From positions 558,001 through 622,000 of the forward strand of contig JBMNFJ010000016.1 in assembly GCA_050949255.1 (NCBI GenBank): DNA of 64,000 nt, written 5' to 3'. Within the stretch, counting starts at the first letter, position 1. Each line of letters opens with the position of its first letter. The notes under the pieces are model-generated. The model ran no database searches and was not told the origin of the DNA. It was given only the letters and a program-made list of their open reading frames with translations. Of the stretch, positions 44,260-52,452 are shown piece after piece. The translations under genes were made by a program, and so were the position numbers. Source of the DNA: UBA3941 sp002385665. Its GTDB lineage: Bacteria > Bacillota > Clostridia > Caldicoprobacterales > UBA3941.

Positions 44260-45333
44260 ATGAATAAAAAGGGGATAGGACTTAAAATTGGGACGGTTTG
44301 TTTTTTATTTATAACATTATGGTTTTTACAAAAGCTGCTGGTACCAAAGTATGTCACTGCCATAGTCGAAGGCTCCTTAATTGAAGAATATTATCATGAG
44401 AAGACAGACCATGATGTGATTTTTATTGGGGATTGTGAGGTTTACGAAAACATTTCACCTATTACCTTATGGGAGGAATATGGAATTACCAGCTTTATAC
44501 GTGGGGGTGCTCAACAGCTCATATGGCAATCATATTACCTGTTAGAGGAAACATTAAAGTATGAGAAGCCAAAAGTGGTTGTATTCAACGTATTGGCTAT
44601 GAAATATGATGAACCCCAGAAGGAAGCCTATAATCGTCTAAATCTGGACGGAATGAAGCTTTCTAAGGAAAAAATAAAAGCTGTAAAGGCTTCTATGATG
44701 GATGATGAGAATTTGATTGAGTATATATTTCCATTGCTTAGGTATCATTCCAGATGGAGTGAGCTGACTAGTGAGGATTTCAAGTACCTCTTCAAAAAGG
44801 ACAAGATTTCCCATAATGGTTACTACATGAGGGTAGATGTTGAACCCGTGAAATCTATACCCAAAGGGAGAAAGCTCTCAAATTACCAGTTCGGGGAAAG
44901 ATCCTATTACTATTTAGACCGTATGGTAGAGCTATGTAAAGAAAACGACATAGATTTGGTATTGATGAAAGCTCCTAGCATATATCCCTATTGGTATGAT
45001 GAATGGGATGAGCAAATGCGCGAGTATGCCAATAAACATGATCTCATGTATATAAACTTCCTGGATTTGATCGATGAGATAGGTATTGATTATAATGTAG
45101 ATACTTATGATGCCGGTCTCCATCTGAACTTATATGGGGCAGAGAAGATGGCAGTATATTTCGGTGACATCTTAAGGAAGACTTATGGTTTGGAAGACAG
45201 AAGAGGGGACGAGGAGATAAAAAAAGTATGGGATGAGAAGGTAGAATTTTATTATAGTATGAAAGAAAAGCAGTTGAGGGAGCTCGAGGAATACGGCTAT
45301 CTCAAGAGTCTGGGTGTAGAAAAACGGGAATAG
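44260..45333 (+). CDS. DltD/SGNH-like membrane-anchored protein with Cys in the nucleophile position
   Basis: A 357-residue protein with one N-terminal membrane helix (about 9-27) and an extracytoplasmic SGNH-like domain. The block I motif is IFIGDCEVYENISP, where the usual Ser of GDS is C59; a downstream DAGLHLN gives the probable Asp284/His288. DltD and AlgX/AlgJ-type proteins complete transfer of the acyl group to the polymer, so this is the likely last transferase of the operon. If C59 is the nucleophile it is a variant; otherwise the protein may bind rather than hydrolyse. ATG 44260 follows AGGAGGG. Confidence 0.8.
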   Translation: MNKKGIGLKIGTVCFLFITLWFLQKLLVPKYVTAIVEGSLIEEYYHEKTDHDVIFIGDCEVYENISPITLWEEYGITSFIRGGAQQLIWQSYYLLEETLKYEKPKVVVFNVLAMKYDEPQKEAYNRLNLDGMKLSKEKIKAVKASMMDDENLIEYIFPLLRYHSRWSELTSEDFKYLFKKDKISHNGYYMRVDVEPVKSIPKGRKLSNYQFGERSYYYLDRMVELCKENDIDLVLMKAPSIYPYWYDEWDEQMREYANKHDLMYINFLDLIDEIGIDYNVDTYDAGLHLNLYGAEKMAVYFGDILRKTYGLEDRRGDEEIKKVWDEKVEFYYSMKEKQLRELEEYGYLKSLGVEKRE

Positions 45334-45412
45334 GTTAAGGCTAAAAACCTAATACGGTTAAGCGTGATGATATTGTGGTATCTCATTATGGAATTTAAGG
45401 GAGAGAATAGAG

Positions 45413-46000
45413 ATGAAAAGGTTTTTTATTTTATCAATGGTATTGCTCTTGTTACTAGCTGCCTGTAGTAAGGGTGGGAATACATCCGGTGATGCTGCTG
45501 GGGATATGCCTGTAGATGGTACTAAGGGAAATTCACAGGATATTCAAGAGGGTCAGAACCCAGCGGACAGCCAGGAAAATCAGGAAGTTGATCAAGAGAA
45601 GGGATATGAATTTGTATTTAACGGTGTAACCATAGCGATGCATTCTAAAATGGAACCCATCCTTGAGAAATTGGGTGAGCCCATGGAATACTTCGAAGCG
45701 GAAAGTTGCGCATTACCTGGTATGGAAAAAATTTATACCTACAGTGGTTTTGAAATACTCACCTATGAGAAAGAAGGAGTCGATTACGTATTGTCAGTGG
45801 TAATTCTTGACGATAGCGTTTCAACCAAGGAGGGTATCTACCTATATTCCGATCTGGATAGCCTGATAGAAAAGTATGGTGATGATTATACCAAAGAACT
45901 CAACACCTATAAATACGAATCAGGGCAATCCCAACTGGTATTTTTAGTGGAGGATGATGAGATAACTTCCATTGAGTATTTAGCAACTATGGAACAATAA
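45413..46000 (+). CDS. lipoprotein of unknown function
   Basis: A 195-residue predicted lipoprotein. The signal MKRFFILSMVLLLLLAAC ends in the lipobox LAAC, with Cys18 as the first mature residue, the expected target of Lgt. A Gly/Asp/Gln-rich linker follows (to about residue 65), then a compact alpha/beta domain starting YEFVFNGVTIAMHSKMEPIL. I do not recognise the domain. It follows the SGNH gene by 79 bases with no terminator between, and a clear terminator comes after it, so it is probably the last gene of the operon. GGGAGAG precedes ATG. Confidence 0.78.
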   Translation: MKRFFILSMVLLLLLAACSKGGNTSGDAAGDMPVDGTKGNSQDIQEGQNPADSQENQEVDQEKGYEFVFNGVTIAMHSKMEPILEKLGEPMEYFEAESCALPGMEKIYTYSGFEILTYEKEGVDYVLSVVILDDSVSTKEGIYLYSDLDSLIEKYGDDYTKELNTYKYESGQSQLVFLVEDDEITSIEYLATMEQ

Positions 46001-46033
46001 GTCGTCAGACATAACTATAATAAATATCAGATC

Positions 46034-46064
46034 AACCCCTATCTATGGAAAAGGGGTTTTTTTT
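46034..46064 (+). terminator. terminator of the dlt-like operon
   Basis: AACCCC (46034-46039) pairs with GGGGTT (46053-46058) and eight Ts follow from 46057. Confidence 0.85.
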
Positions 46065-46080
46065 GGTTAAACTTGATTAT

Positions 46081-46089
46081 TTCGACAAA
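46081..46089 (-). promoter_or_regulatory. putative Spo0A box upstream of the amidase
   Basis: On the minus strand TTTGTCGAA (46089-46081) matches the 0A-box consensus exactly, 25 bases upstream of the predicted -35. Binding is not shown. Confidence 0.4.
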
Positions 46090-46144
46090 ATGTGTTTTAA
46101 TTATGTAAAGTGCTTTACAATCCTACAAAGTGTTTTAATAGAAT
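46088..46144 (+). promoter_or_regulatory. promoter region with three repeated GTGYTTTA motifs
   Basis: GTGTTTTA (46092), GTGCTTTA (46110) and GTGTTTTA (46130) recur at 18- and 20-base spacing, each preceded by AAA. The middle one is an inverted repeat GTAAAG-TG-CTTTAC (46105-46118) and overlaps a -35 TTTACA (46114-46119); TAGAAT (46139-46144) is a possible -10 with a 19-base spacer. The arrangement suggests a repeated operator; the binding protein is unknown. Confidence 0.4.
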
Positions 46145-46182
46145 TGTAATAGCAGCTAAACAATTGCAAAGGGGGTGAAGAA

Positions 46183-48984
46183 GTGTCAAGGAAAATGACA
46201 ACAAGGATGTTCATTTTTGGTTTAGTAACCTTGATATTCTTAGGGCAAGTATTTATATTTACTGATCAACTAAATGCCGCATCCTCTACTATTACCCAAA
46301 CCTTACGCCAGGGCAGCAAAGGCGCCCAGGTAAAAATCCTACAAGAGAAACTAAATTCCCTAGGTTTTAATGCAGGTAAAGTGGACGGCTCCTTTGGGCC
46401 AAAAACAAAGGCGGCGGTGCTTGCATTTCAGAAGGCTCATGGTTTGGCGAGGGATGGAGTGGTAGGTCCGGCAACAAGGGCAAAGCTCAATTCAATTACA
46501 CCAGCTAAATCCAAACCACAGGATCCAAAACCAGAGTCACAAGATTCGGACTCATCACGTGCTAATAATATCCCACCTGTTACACAAACCCTTCGCAGAG
46601 GCAGTAAAGGAACGCAGGTAAAATATCTGCAACAGAAACTCAATGCGCTAGGTTTTAACGTTGGAGAGGTGGATGGTTCCTTTGGTCCAAAGACACTGGC
46701 AGGGGTCCGCGCATTTCAGAAGGCCAATGGTCTTGCCGTAGATGGGGTAGTAGGTCCCGCTACCAGGGCAAAGTTGAATTCAGCAACCCCATCACAATCC
46801 AAACCCAGCGATCCTAAACCAGAGAACCCCAAGCCAGAAGATCCAAAACCGAAGAATCCACCTACGAAGGAAATACCACCTGTTACTCAGACCCTAAGGC
46901 GGGGCAGTAAGGGAACGCAGGTAAAATATCTGCAACAGAAACTCAATGCGCTAGGTTTTAACGTTGGAGAGGTGGATGGTTCCTTTGGTCCAAAGACACT
47001 GGCAGGGGTCCGCGCATTTCAGAAGGCCAATGGTCTTGCCGTAGATGGGGTAGTAGGTCCCGCTACCAGGGCAAAGCTTAATTCAATTTCACCGACTGAA
47101 CCAAAGCCCGAAGACCCGAAGCCAGAAAATCCAAAACCGGAAGACCCAAAACCGGAGAATCCAAAGCCGGAAACTCCACCTACAAAGGAAATACCGCCTG
47201 TTACCCAGACCCTACGGAGGGGTGACAAGGGTACCCAGGTGAGATACTTGCAGGAAAAACTGAATTATTTAGGATTTGATGTGGGCGAAGTAGATGGGTC
47301 CTTTGGTCCAAAAACATTGGCCGGGGTCCTTGCTTTTCAAGGGGCTTATGGATTAGCCAGAGACGGAGTAGTTGGCCCCGCTACAAGGGCAAAACTTAAC
47401 TCGGCAACGCCGGGAACGGTTCCAAAAGAACCTGAGTATAAAGAGTTTGTACCGGAAAAAGGTCAACTTTCGGGTAAAACCATTATCCTGGATCCCGGAC
47501 ACGGGGGCATGGATTCTGGGGCAGCCTGGAACGGTAACCTGGAAAAGACATTTAACCTTGATATGGCCTTGAGGCTCAAACGAATGCTGGAACAAGCCGG
47601 TGCCAAGGTCCTTATGACCAGAACAAAGGATGAGTATTCATATCTCTACTATAGAACTGCCTTTGTTAATAAATACATAGTGGATCTGGAAATAAAGGAT
47701 CAGGAAGCCCAAAAGAAGGCATTGATGGATGAAAAGAATGCTAAGACTGCTGAATCCCTAACTAAGGGTGAAGAACTGGATGCTAAGAAGAACGAATATA
47801 TAGCTGTCCAAACCGCTATTATCCAGCTTCAACCAAAGATACAAGCGAAAGAGGACGACCTCTCAGGTGCAGTGGCCAATTTAGAACAGCTAAATAGTAA
47901 ATTAAATGCCTTGATTTTACAAATGAATAACATGGGATATGAGTCCCTACAGGATTTAAAAAATACTATAGCCGGAATTGAAGTCCTTCTTAATACAATA
48001 AATGAGCTTAAAGGTGAGATATCCGGTCTTAAAGCACAGATTGAATCCTGTGAAGAGGGATCAGAGGAATACTATATCCTGAAAGAATCCTTAGCAGAAA
48101 AGGAAAAAGACTTAAAGGATGCAGAAGGAGAACTATTCGAGTTGGCCAACGGAAGCTCATCCATTGACGAAGTAATAGCACTGTTAGGTGACCTTAAGAA
48201 GCTTAGCGATGACATTGAGAAACAGGATGAAACCGTAACGGAGGCTGAAAAGGATGTTTCCAAAAAGCAATCCGAGCTGGATGTACTGAATAAGGATTTG
48301 AACAACCTTAAATCCAGCGAGAAGGCTATAGAGGATGAAATATCCAGGTTGGAAGACGAGATACCTAAGCTGGCGAAGGATATTGCCAATCTTGAATTAG
48401 AAATATCTGGAATTGAAATTCAGATTACTGACCTAAAGGATAAGGCAAGGCTATTGCAGAATAATCTAAACAATCCGACATTAAAATCCAGAACTGGTAT
48501 CTATGTACCCTCCAGCACCAGCGGCGGTAAGAACATCATTAACAAAAAGCTCAAGGAAATCTTTGATCTTACCAGGGCAAAATACGATAATGATATGATT
48601 TTTATCGCTATACACTGTAATGCAATGGGTGGCGGCGGAACAACTACAGCTTCCGGAGTCCAAGTATATTATAGGGACAGCAGCTCCGACAACGGCTATG
48701 CAACAAATCAGAACTACTACACGAACTATAACGATAACAAGCGCTTAAAGTTAGCCAAGGCTATGTTGAAGAATACCCGGGATAATACGGATTTCAAGGG
48801 AAGGTGGACTACACCCTTTAAGAAGGATTTTCATGTACTTAGGGAACAAAATCTACCGTCTGTCTTGATGGAGATTGGGTTTGTTAACAACCCAGACGAT
48901 GTGAGACTATTAAATCAAGAACGGACCCGAGAAAACGCTGCAAAGGGTATGTACTTGGGTATAGTAGAATATTTTACAAAATGA
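46183..48984 (+). CDS. N-acetylmuramoyl-L-alanine amidase with four PG-binding domains and a coiled coil inside the catalytic domain
   Basis: A 933-residue secreted enzyme. Signal peptide about 1-32; four peptidoglycan-binding domains (about 37-104, 133-200, 236-301, 341-406) joined by Pro/Lys/Glu-rich linkers; Amidase_3 catalytic domain. Zinc and catalytic residues: H440 (DPGHGG), E454 (GNLEKTF), H811 (AIHCNAMGG) and E897 (LMEIGFVNN). Residues of about 503-762 form a long Glu/Lys-rich coiled coil that splits the domain between the N-terminal half and H811. It would cut the amide bond between MurNAc and L-Ala. GTG 46183 follows AAAGGGGGTGA. A terminator follows. Confidence 0.9.
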   Translation: MSRKMTTRMFIFGLVTLIFLGQVFIFTDQLNAASSTITQTLRQGSKGAQVKILQEKLNSLGFNAGKVDGSFGPKTKAAVLAFQKAHGLARDGVVGPATRAKLNSITPAKSKPQDPKPESQDSDSSRANNIPPVTQTLRRGSKGTQVKYLQQKLNALGFNVGEVDGSFGPKTLAGVRAFQKANGLAVDGVVGPATRAKLNSATPSQSKPSDPKPENPKPEDPKPKNPPTKEIPPVTQTLRRGSKGTQVKYLQQKLNALGFNVGEVDGSFGPKTLAGVRAFQKANGLAVDGVVGPATRAKLNSISPTEPKPEDPKPENPKPEDPKPENPKPETPPTKEIPPVTQTLRRGDKGTQVRYLQEKLNYLGFDVGEVDGSFGPKTLAGVLAFQGAYGLARDGVVGPATRAKLNSATPGTVPKEPEYKEFVPEKGQLSGKTIILDPGHGGMDSGAAWNGNLEKTFNLDMALRLKRMLEQAGAKVLMTRTKDEYSYLYYRTAFVNKYIVDLEIKDQEAQKKALMDEKNAKTAESLTKGEELDAKKNEYIAVQTAIIQLQPKIQAKEDDLSGAVANLEQLNSKLNALILQMNNMGYESLQDLKNTIAGIEVLLNTINELKGEISGLKAQIESCEEGSEEYYILKESLAEKEKDLKDAEGELFELANGSSSIDEVIALLGDLKKLSDDIEKQDETVTEAEKDVSKKQSELDVLNKDLNNLKSSEKAIEDEISRLEDEIPKLAKDIANLELEISGIEIQITDLKDKARLLQNNLNNPTLKSRTGIYVPSSTSGGKNIINKKLKEIFDLTRAKYDNDMIFIAIHCNAMGGGGTTTASGVQVYYRDSSSDNGYATNQNYYTNYNDNKRLKLAKAMLKNTRDNTDFKGRWTTPFKKDFHVLREQNLPSVLMEIGFVNNPDDVRLLNQERTRENAAKGMYLGIVEYFTK
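46609..46773 (+). repeat. 165-bp perfect direct repeat, copy 1 (PG-binding domain 2)
   Basis: Identical base for base to 46912-47076 (offset 303 bases). It encodes most of the second PG-binding domain. Confidence 0.95.
46912..47076 (+). repeat. 165-bp perfect direct repeat, copy 2 (PG-binding domain 3)
   Basis: Second copy of the 165-bp repeat at 46609-46773. The surrounding linkers differ, which points to recent duplication or gene conversion limited to the domain. Confidence 0.95.
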
Positions 48985-49005
48985 ATTGAACCAATAAGGC
49001 TACCT

Positions 49006-49044
49006 AAAAGGTTGGGGGTATCGATCCCCCAATCTTTTATCTTT
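49006..49044 (+). terminator. strong terminator after the amidase
   Basis: A 13-bp stem (49006-49018 with 49026-49038) around TATCGAT, with an outer CCAATAA/TTATTGG pairing (48991-48997 with 49044-49050) and a T-rich right side. Confidence 0.9.
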
Positions 49045-49111
49045 TATTGGTACCTATAACTGAAATAGTATCCCCATCAAGAAAAGATAAGTTTTAAATA
49101 GTAAGGCTTTG

Positions 49112-49120
49112 TGCTATAAT
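49112..49120 (+). promoter_or_regulatory. extended -10 promoter upstream of yicC
   Basis: TGCTATAAT at 49112-49120 is an extended -10; the -35 region (TTTTAA, 49092-49097) is weak. It would drive the yicC-remA-gmk-rpoZ-coaBC group. Confidence 0.6.
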
Positions 49121-49180
49121 ACAAGGAAAAGGTCCCCTGGTATAAAGGGATTATTGCAGATTGTGGAGAGGAAGAGGACC

Positions 49181-50059
49181 ATGGCAAGGAGTATGACCGG
49201 GTTTGGAAGGGCCAAGGTTGAGAATCAGGGCCTAGGGTTTACTGTTGAGATAAAGACCTTAAATCACAGATATTTGGATATCAATATAAGACTTCCGAAA
49301 GTCATTAGTTTTTTAGAGGAGGATTTAAGAAAGCGCATTCAGGATAGACTCGAGAGAGGTAGGGTTGAGGTATACATACAGGGATCATCTCAAGCCAACG
49401 ACAAAATCGAAGTACAACTAAATAAGCCTCTAGTTGAGTCCTACATAGACTGTTTTGAATATCTTACCGAGAACTATAATATAAAATCAGATATCTCTTT
49501 ATCTACCTTAACTGGAATCCAGGATTTGTTTCAAGTAGTAGAAAAGGAGCAAGATGAAGATGTTGTAAAGGAAATGGTGCTTATGGCTTTGGATGAAGCC
49601 CTTGGTAAGGTTTTGGAAATGCGGGATATAGAAGGATGTAGGCTGGAGAAAGACATAATAATGCGTGGTCATTTGATAAAGGATATGGTAGGCGCCATAG
49701 AGGACAGAGCTCCGGCAGTAATAGAGGAATACAGAATAAAACTAAAAAATAGAATTACAGAACTTATTCAAGGAACTGATTTGGACGAGAATAGGTTTAA
49801 CATGGAGGTAGCCCTCTTTGCTGACAGATCTAACATAACCGAGGAAATCATAAGGTTAAGGAGTCATCTGGATCAACTGGATGAGATTTTAAAACAAAAG
49901 GGTTCCATCGGGAGGAAATTGGATTTTCTAGTCCAAGAGATGAATAGAGAAGCTAATACTATAGGCTCAAAGGCTAACGACCTAAATATTATTAATCTTG
50001 TAGTTGATATAAAAAGCGAGATAGAAAAGATTAGAGAACAAGTACAAAACATTGAATGA
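49181..50059 (+). CDS. YicC/YloC endoribonuclease family protein
   Basis: A 292-residue YicC-family protein, starting MARSMTGFGRAKVE with LNHRYLDINIRLPK, and ending with the conserved EMNREANTIGSKAND region and VVDIKSEIEKIREQVQNIE. Members are reported to be endoribonucleases. ATG 49181 gives the standard start; a longer ORF from 49109 would begin at the promoter. It heads a conserved Firmicute gene string with remA and gmk. Confidence 0.93.
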   Translation: MARSMTGFGRAKVENQGLGFTVEIKTLNHRYLDINIRLPKVISFLEEDLRKRIQDRLERGRVEVYIQGSSQANDKIEVQLNKPLVESYIDCFEYLTENYNIKSDISLSTLTGIQDLFQVVEKEQDEDVVKEMVLMALDEALGKVLEMRDIEGCRLEKDIIMRGHLIKDMVGAIEDRAPAVIEEYRIKLKNRITELIQGTDLDENRFNMEVALFADRSNITEEIIRLRSHLDQLDEILKQKGSIGRKLDFLVQEMNREANTIGSKANDLNIINLVVDIKSEIEKIREQVQNIE

Positions 50060-50073
50060 AAGGCGGTACCAAA

Positions 50074-50349
50074 ATGAACATAAAGTTGATCAATATAGGT
50101 TTTGGAAACATCGTTTCTGCCAACCGGCTAATTGCCATTGTAAGCCCTGAATCAGCACCTATAAAACGGATTATACAGGATGCCAGGGATAGAGGCATGT
50201 TAATAGATGCTACCTATGGAAGAAGAACCCGTGCGGTAATAATCACCGATAGTGACCATATAATATTGTCTGCTGTTCAGCCTGAGACTGTAGCCCACAG
50301 ACTGACTACAAAGGATAACCAATCCGTAACGGTTTCAGAGGACGAGTGA
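50074..50349 (+). CDS. remA: extracellular matrix regulator RemA (DUF370)
   Basis: A 91-residue DUF370/RemA protein: INIGFGNIVSANRLIAIVSPES, then DARDRGMLIDATYGRRTRAVIITDSDHIILS. In B. subtilis RemA activates biofilm matrix genes and binds DNA as a ring. I chose ATG 50074 after AAAGGCGGT; an upstream in-frame ATG at 50056 overlaps the yicC stop. The RemA-gmk-rpoZ order is typical of Firmicutes. Confidence 0.92.
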   Translation: MNIKLINIGFGNIVSANRLIAIVSPESAPIKRIIQDARDRGMLIDATYGRRTRAVIITDSDHIILSAVQPETVAHRLTTKDNQSVTVSEDE

Positions 50350-50359
50350 AGGGGGATCT

Positions 50360-50998
50360 ATGATGGGGGGGAAAGGCCTGCTGATTGTAATATCCGGACC
50401 ATCGGGAGCTGGTAAGGGCACAGTATGTCAAGAGTACTTAAAAAGGCACCCAGAAACCCTTCTTTCCATATCTATGACTACCCGGGCTCCTCGAAAAGGA
50501 GAAATCGATGGGGTTAATTATTATTTTAGGGATGTAGAAACCTTCGAAAAATTGATTGAAGAAGATGGTTTTTTGGAGTATGCAAAGGTTTATGGTAACT
50601 ACTATGGAACTCCCAAAGGTTTTGTAAAGCAAAAGCTGTTATCTGGTAGGGATGTAATATTGGAAATTGATATCCAAGGTGCTTTACAAGTAAAAGAAAA
50701 ATTCCATGAGGGGGTATTTATCTTTATTGTACCGCCTACAATGGAAGAATTGAAGAAGAGGATAGAAGGACGGGGCAGTGAAACAGCGGAAGAATTGCAA
50801 AGAAGATTCAATAGTTCCTTTAAGGAACTACAATTCATAACTAGGTATAATTATATGGTAATTAACGATAGAGTAGAAGATGCTGTAATGAAAATTGAAT
50901 CAATTGTTACTGCAGAAAAATGTAGGGTAGAAAGGAATATGAGCTTTTATTCTGAGTTAAAAGGAGGGATAGATAATGATTTATCCATCTTTAGATGA
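50360..50998 (+). CDS. gmk: guanylate kinase
   Basis: A 212-residue guanylate kinase (GMP + ATP to GDP + ADP). P-loop GPSGAGKGT near residue 14, then MTTRAPRKGEIDGVNYYF (GMP binding), LEYAKVYGNYYGTPK and LEIDIQGALQVK. The ATG pair at 50360/50363 follows GGGGGATC. It overlaps rpoZ by 23 bases. Confidence 0.96.
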   Translation: MMGGKGLLIVISGPSGAGKGTVCQEYLKRHPETLLSISMTTRAPRKGEIDGVNYYFRDVETFEKLIEEDGFLEYAKVYGNYYGTPKGFVKQKLLSGRDVILEIDIQGALQVKEKFHEGVFIFIVPPTMEELKKRIEGRGSETAEELQRRFNSSFKELQFITRYNYMVINDRVEDAVMKIESIVTAEKCRVERNMSFYSELKGGIDNDLSIFR

Positions 50999-51182
50999 AT
51001 TAATAGACAAGGTGGACAGCAGGTATACCTTGGTAGTTCAAGTTGCCAAGAGGGCGAGACAACTAGTTGACGGACAAAAGTCTCTGATATCAACCGATTC
51101 TGATAAGCCAGTTACCATTGCTATACATGAAGTAAGGGCGGGTAAGGTCCACTACAAAAAAACAAAAGAGGGTATCAAATAA
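50976..51182 (+). CDS. rpoZ: RNA polymerase omega subunit
   Basis: A 68-residue omega subunit: MIYPSLDELIDKVDSRYTLV, AKRARQLVDGQKSL and KPVTIAIHEVRAGKV. It aids RNA polymerase assembly and, in some species, ppGpp binding. AAAGGAGGGAT lies inside the end of gmk. Its stop directly abuts the coaBC start. Confidence 0.95.
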   Translation: MIYPSLDELIDKVDSRYTLVVQVAKRARQLVDGQKSLISTDSDKPVTIAIHEVRAGKVHYKKTKEGIK

Positions 51183-52382
51183 ATGAATAACGCGTTTGCA
51201 GGAAAAAATATATTAATTGGGATATCCGGTGGCATAGCAGCCTATAAAGCGGCTGATTTAACCAGTAGATTGATAAAGCTTGGATCCAATGTAAAGGTAG
51301 TCATGACTAAGAATGCTACCAAATTTATACATCCGTTAACCTTGGAGAGTTTATCGGGAAATCAGGTATACCACGATACATTTCAGACTACGGAACGTTA
51401 TGATATAGAGCATATTGCCCTGGCTAAATGGGCGGATATCTTTGTCATAGTCCCAGCGACTGCTAATGTTATAGGGAAAGCTGCTTGCGGTATTGCAGAC
51501 GATCTTTTGTCGACGACGATCTTGGCAACAGAGGCAAAGACTATAATTGCGCCTGCCATGAATACCGTAATGTATCAAAAAAAAGTAGTTCAGGACAATC
51601 TAAGTAAACTTGAGGATCTAGGTTACATCATTATCCCACCTGGTAAGGGTAGATTAGCCTGCGGGGATTGGGGAGAAGGAAAACTAGCCGATGTGGATGA
51701 TATAATAAAAATATTGGAGGCAAATCTTTGGCAAAAAAAAGATTTGCAGGGTAAAAGAGTATTGGTCACCGCCGGTCCTACTATAGAGCCTATAGATCCT
51801 GTTAGATTTATCAGTAATCGGTCTTCTGGGAAGATGGGCTATGCCATTGCAAAAGCTTGTGCTTTAAGAGGGGCTGTAGTAGACCTGGTGACAGGGCCTA
51901 CACACTTAGAGCCCCCAACAGGTGTTAACATACACTCAGTGGAATCTGCGAAGGAGATGTATGATACCACTATCAAACTCTACGAAAATGTAGATATAGT
52001 ATTTAAAACCGCAGCCGTGTCGGATTATCGGGTGCAGGAAGTGGCTACCAACAAGATTAAAAAAGGATCCGAACCCATAACCCTAAAGTTGGAACGTAAT
52101 CCGGATATTTTACTGGAATTGGGTAGAACAAAAAAACATCAGATTCTAGTGGGCTTTGCTGCTGAAACCCAAGAATTGGAGCAATATGCTCTAAAGAAGC
52201 TAAAAGATAAGAATCTGGACTTTATTCTAGCTAATGATGTTAGCACTAAAATTTCTGGCTTTCAAAGTGATTTCAATCAAGGCACCCTATTTTGCGAAAA
52301 TGGAGAAGCAGTAACTATACCCTTGATGGACAAAGAGGAATTTGCACACAGGATAGTTGATGAAGTAATAAAGCATATATAG
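51183..52382 (+). CDS. coaBC: bifunctional PPC decarboxylase / PPC synthetase
   Basis: A 399-residue fusion for coenzyme A synthesis. The N-terminal CoaC flavoprotein domain (GISGGIAAYKAADL, APAMNTVMY with the substrate-binding motif) decarboxylates phosphopantothenoylcysteine; the C-terminal CoaB domain (GKRVLVTAGPTIEPIDPVRF, SNRSSGKMGYAIA, FKTAAVSDYR, GFAAET) forms it from phosphopantothenate, cysteine and a nucleotide triphosphate. It starts at the base after the rpoZ stop, so translation is coupled. Confidence 0.96.
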   Translation: MNNAFAGKNILIGISGGIAAYKAADLTSRLIKLGSNVKVVMTKNATKFIHPLTLESLSGNQVYHDTFQTTERYDIEHIALAKWADIFVIVPATANVIGKAACGIADDLLSTTILATEAKTIIAPAMNTVMYQKKVVQDNLSKLEDLGYIIIPPGKGRLACGDWGEGKLADVDDIIKILEANLWQKKDLQGKRVLVTAGPTIEPIDPVRFISNRSSGKMGYAIAKACALRGAVVDLVTGPTHLEPPTGVNIHSVESAKEMYDTTIKLYENVDIVFKTAAVSDYRVQEVATNKIKKGSEPITLKLERNPDILLELGRTKKHQILVGFAAETQELEQYALKKLKDKNLDFILANDVSTKISGFQSDFNQGTLFCENGEAVTIPLMDKEEFAHRIVDEVIKHI

Positions 52383-52452
52383 GTTTTACTTTTAGTGTAA
52401 CCGGTTATTTCAGGTAAGGGCGAGGATCTTGAGTAAGGAGGTTGGGAAGGCT

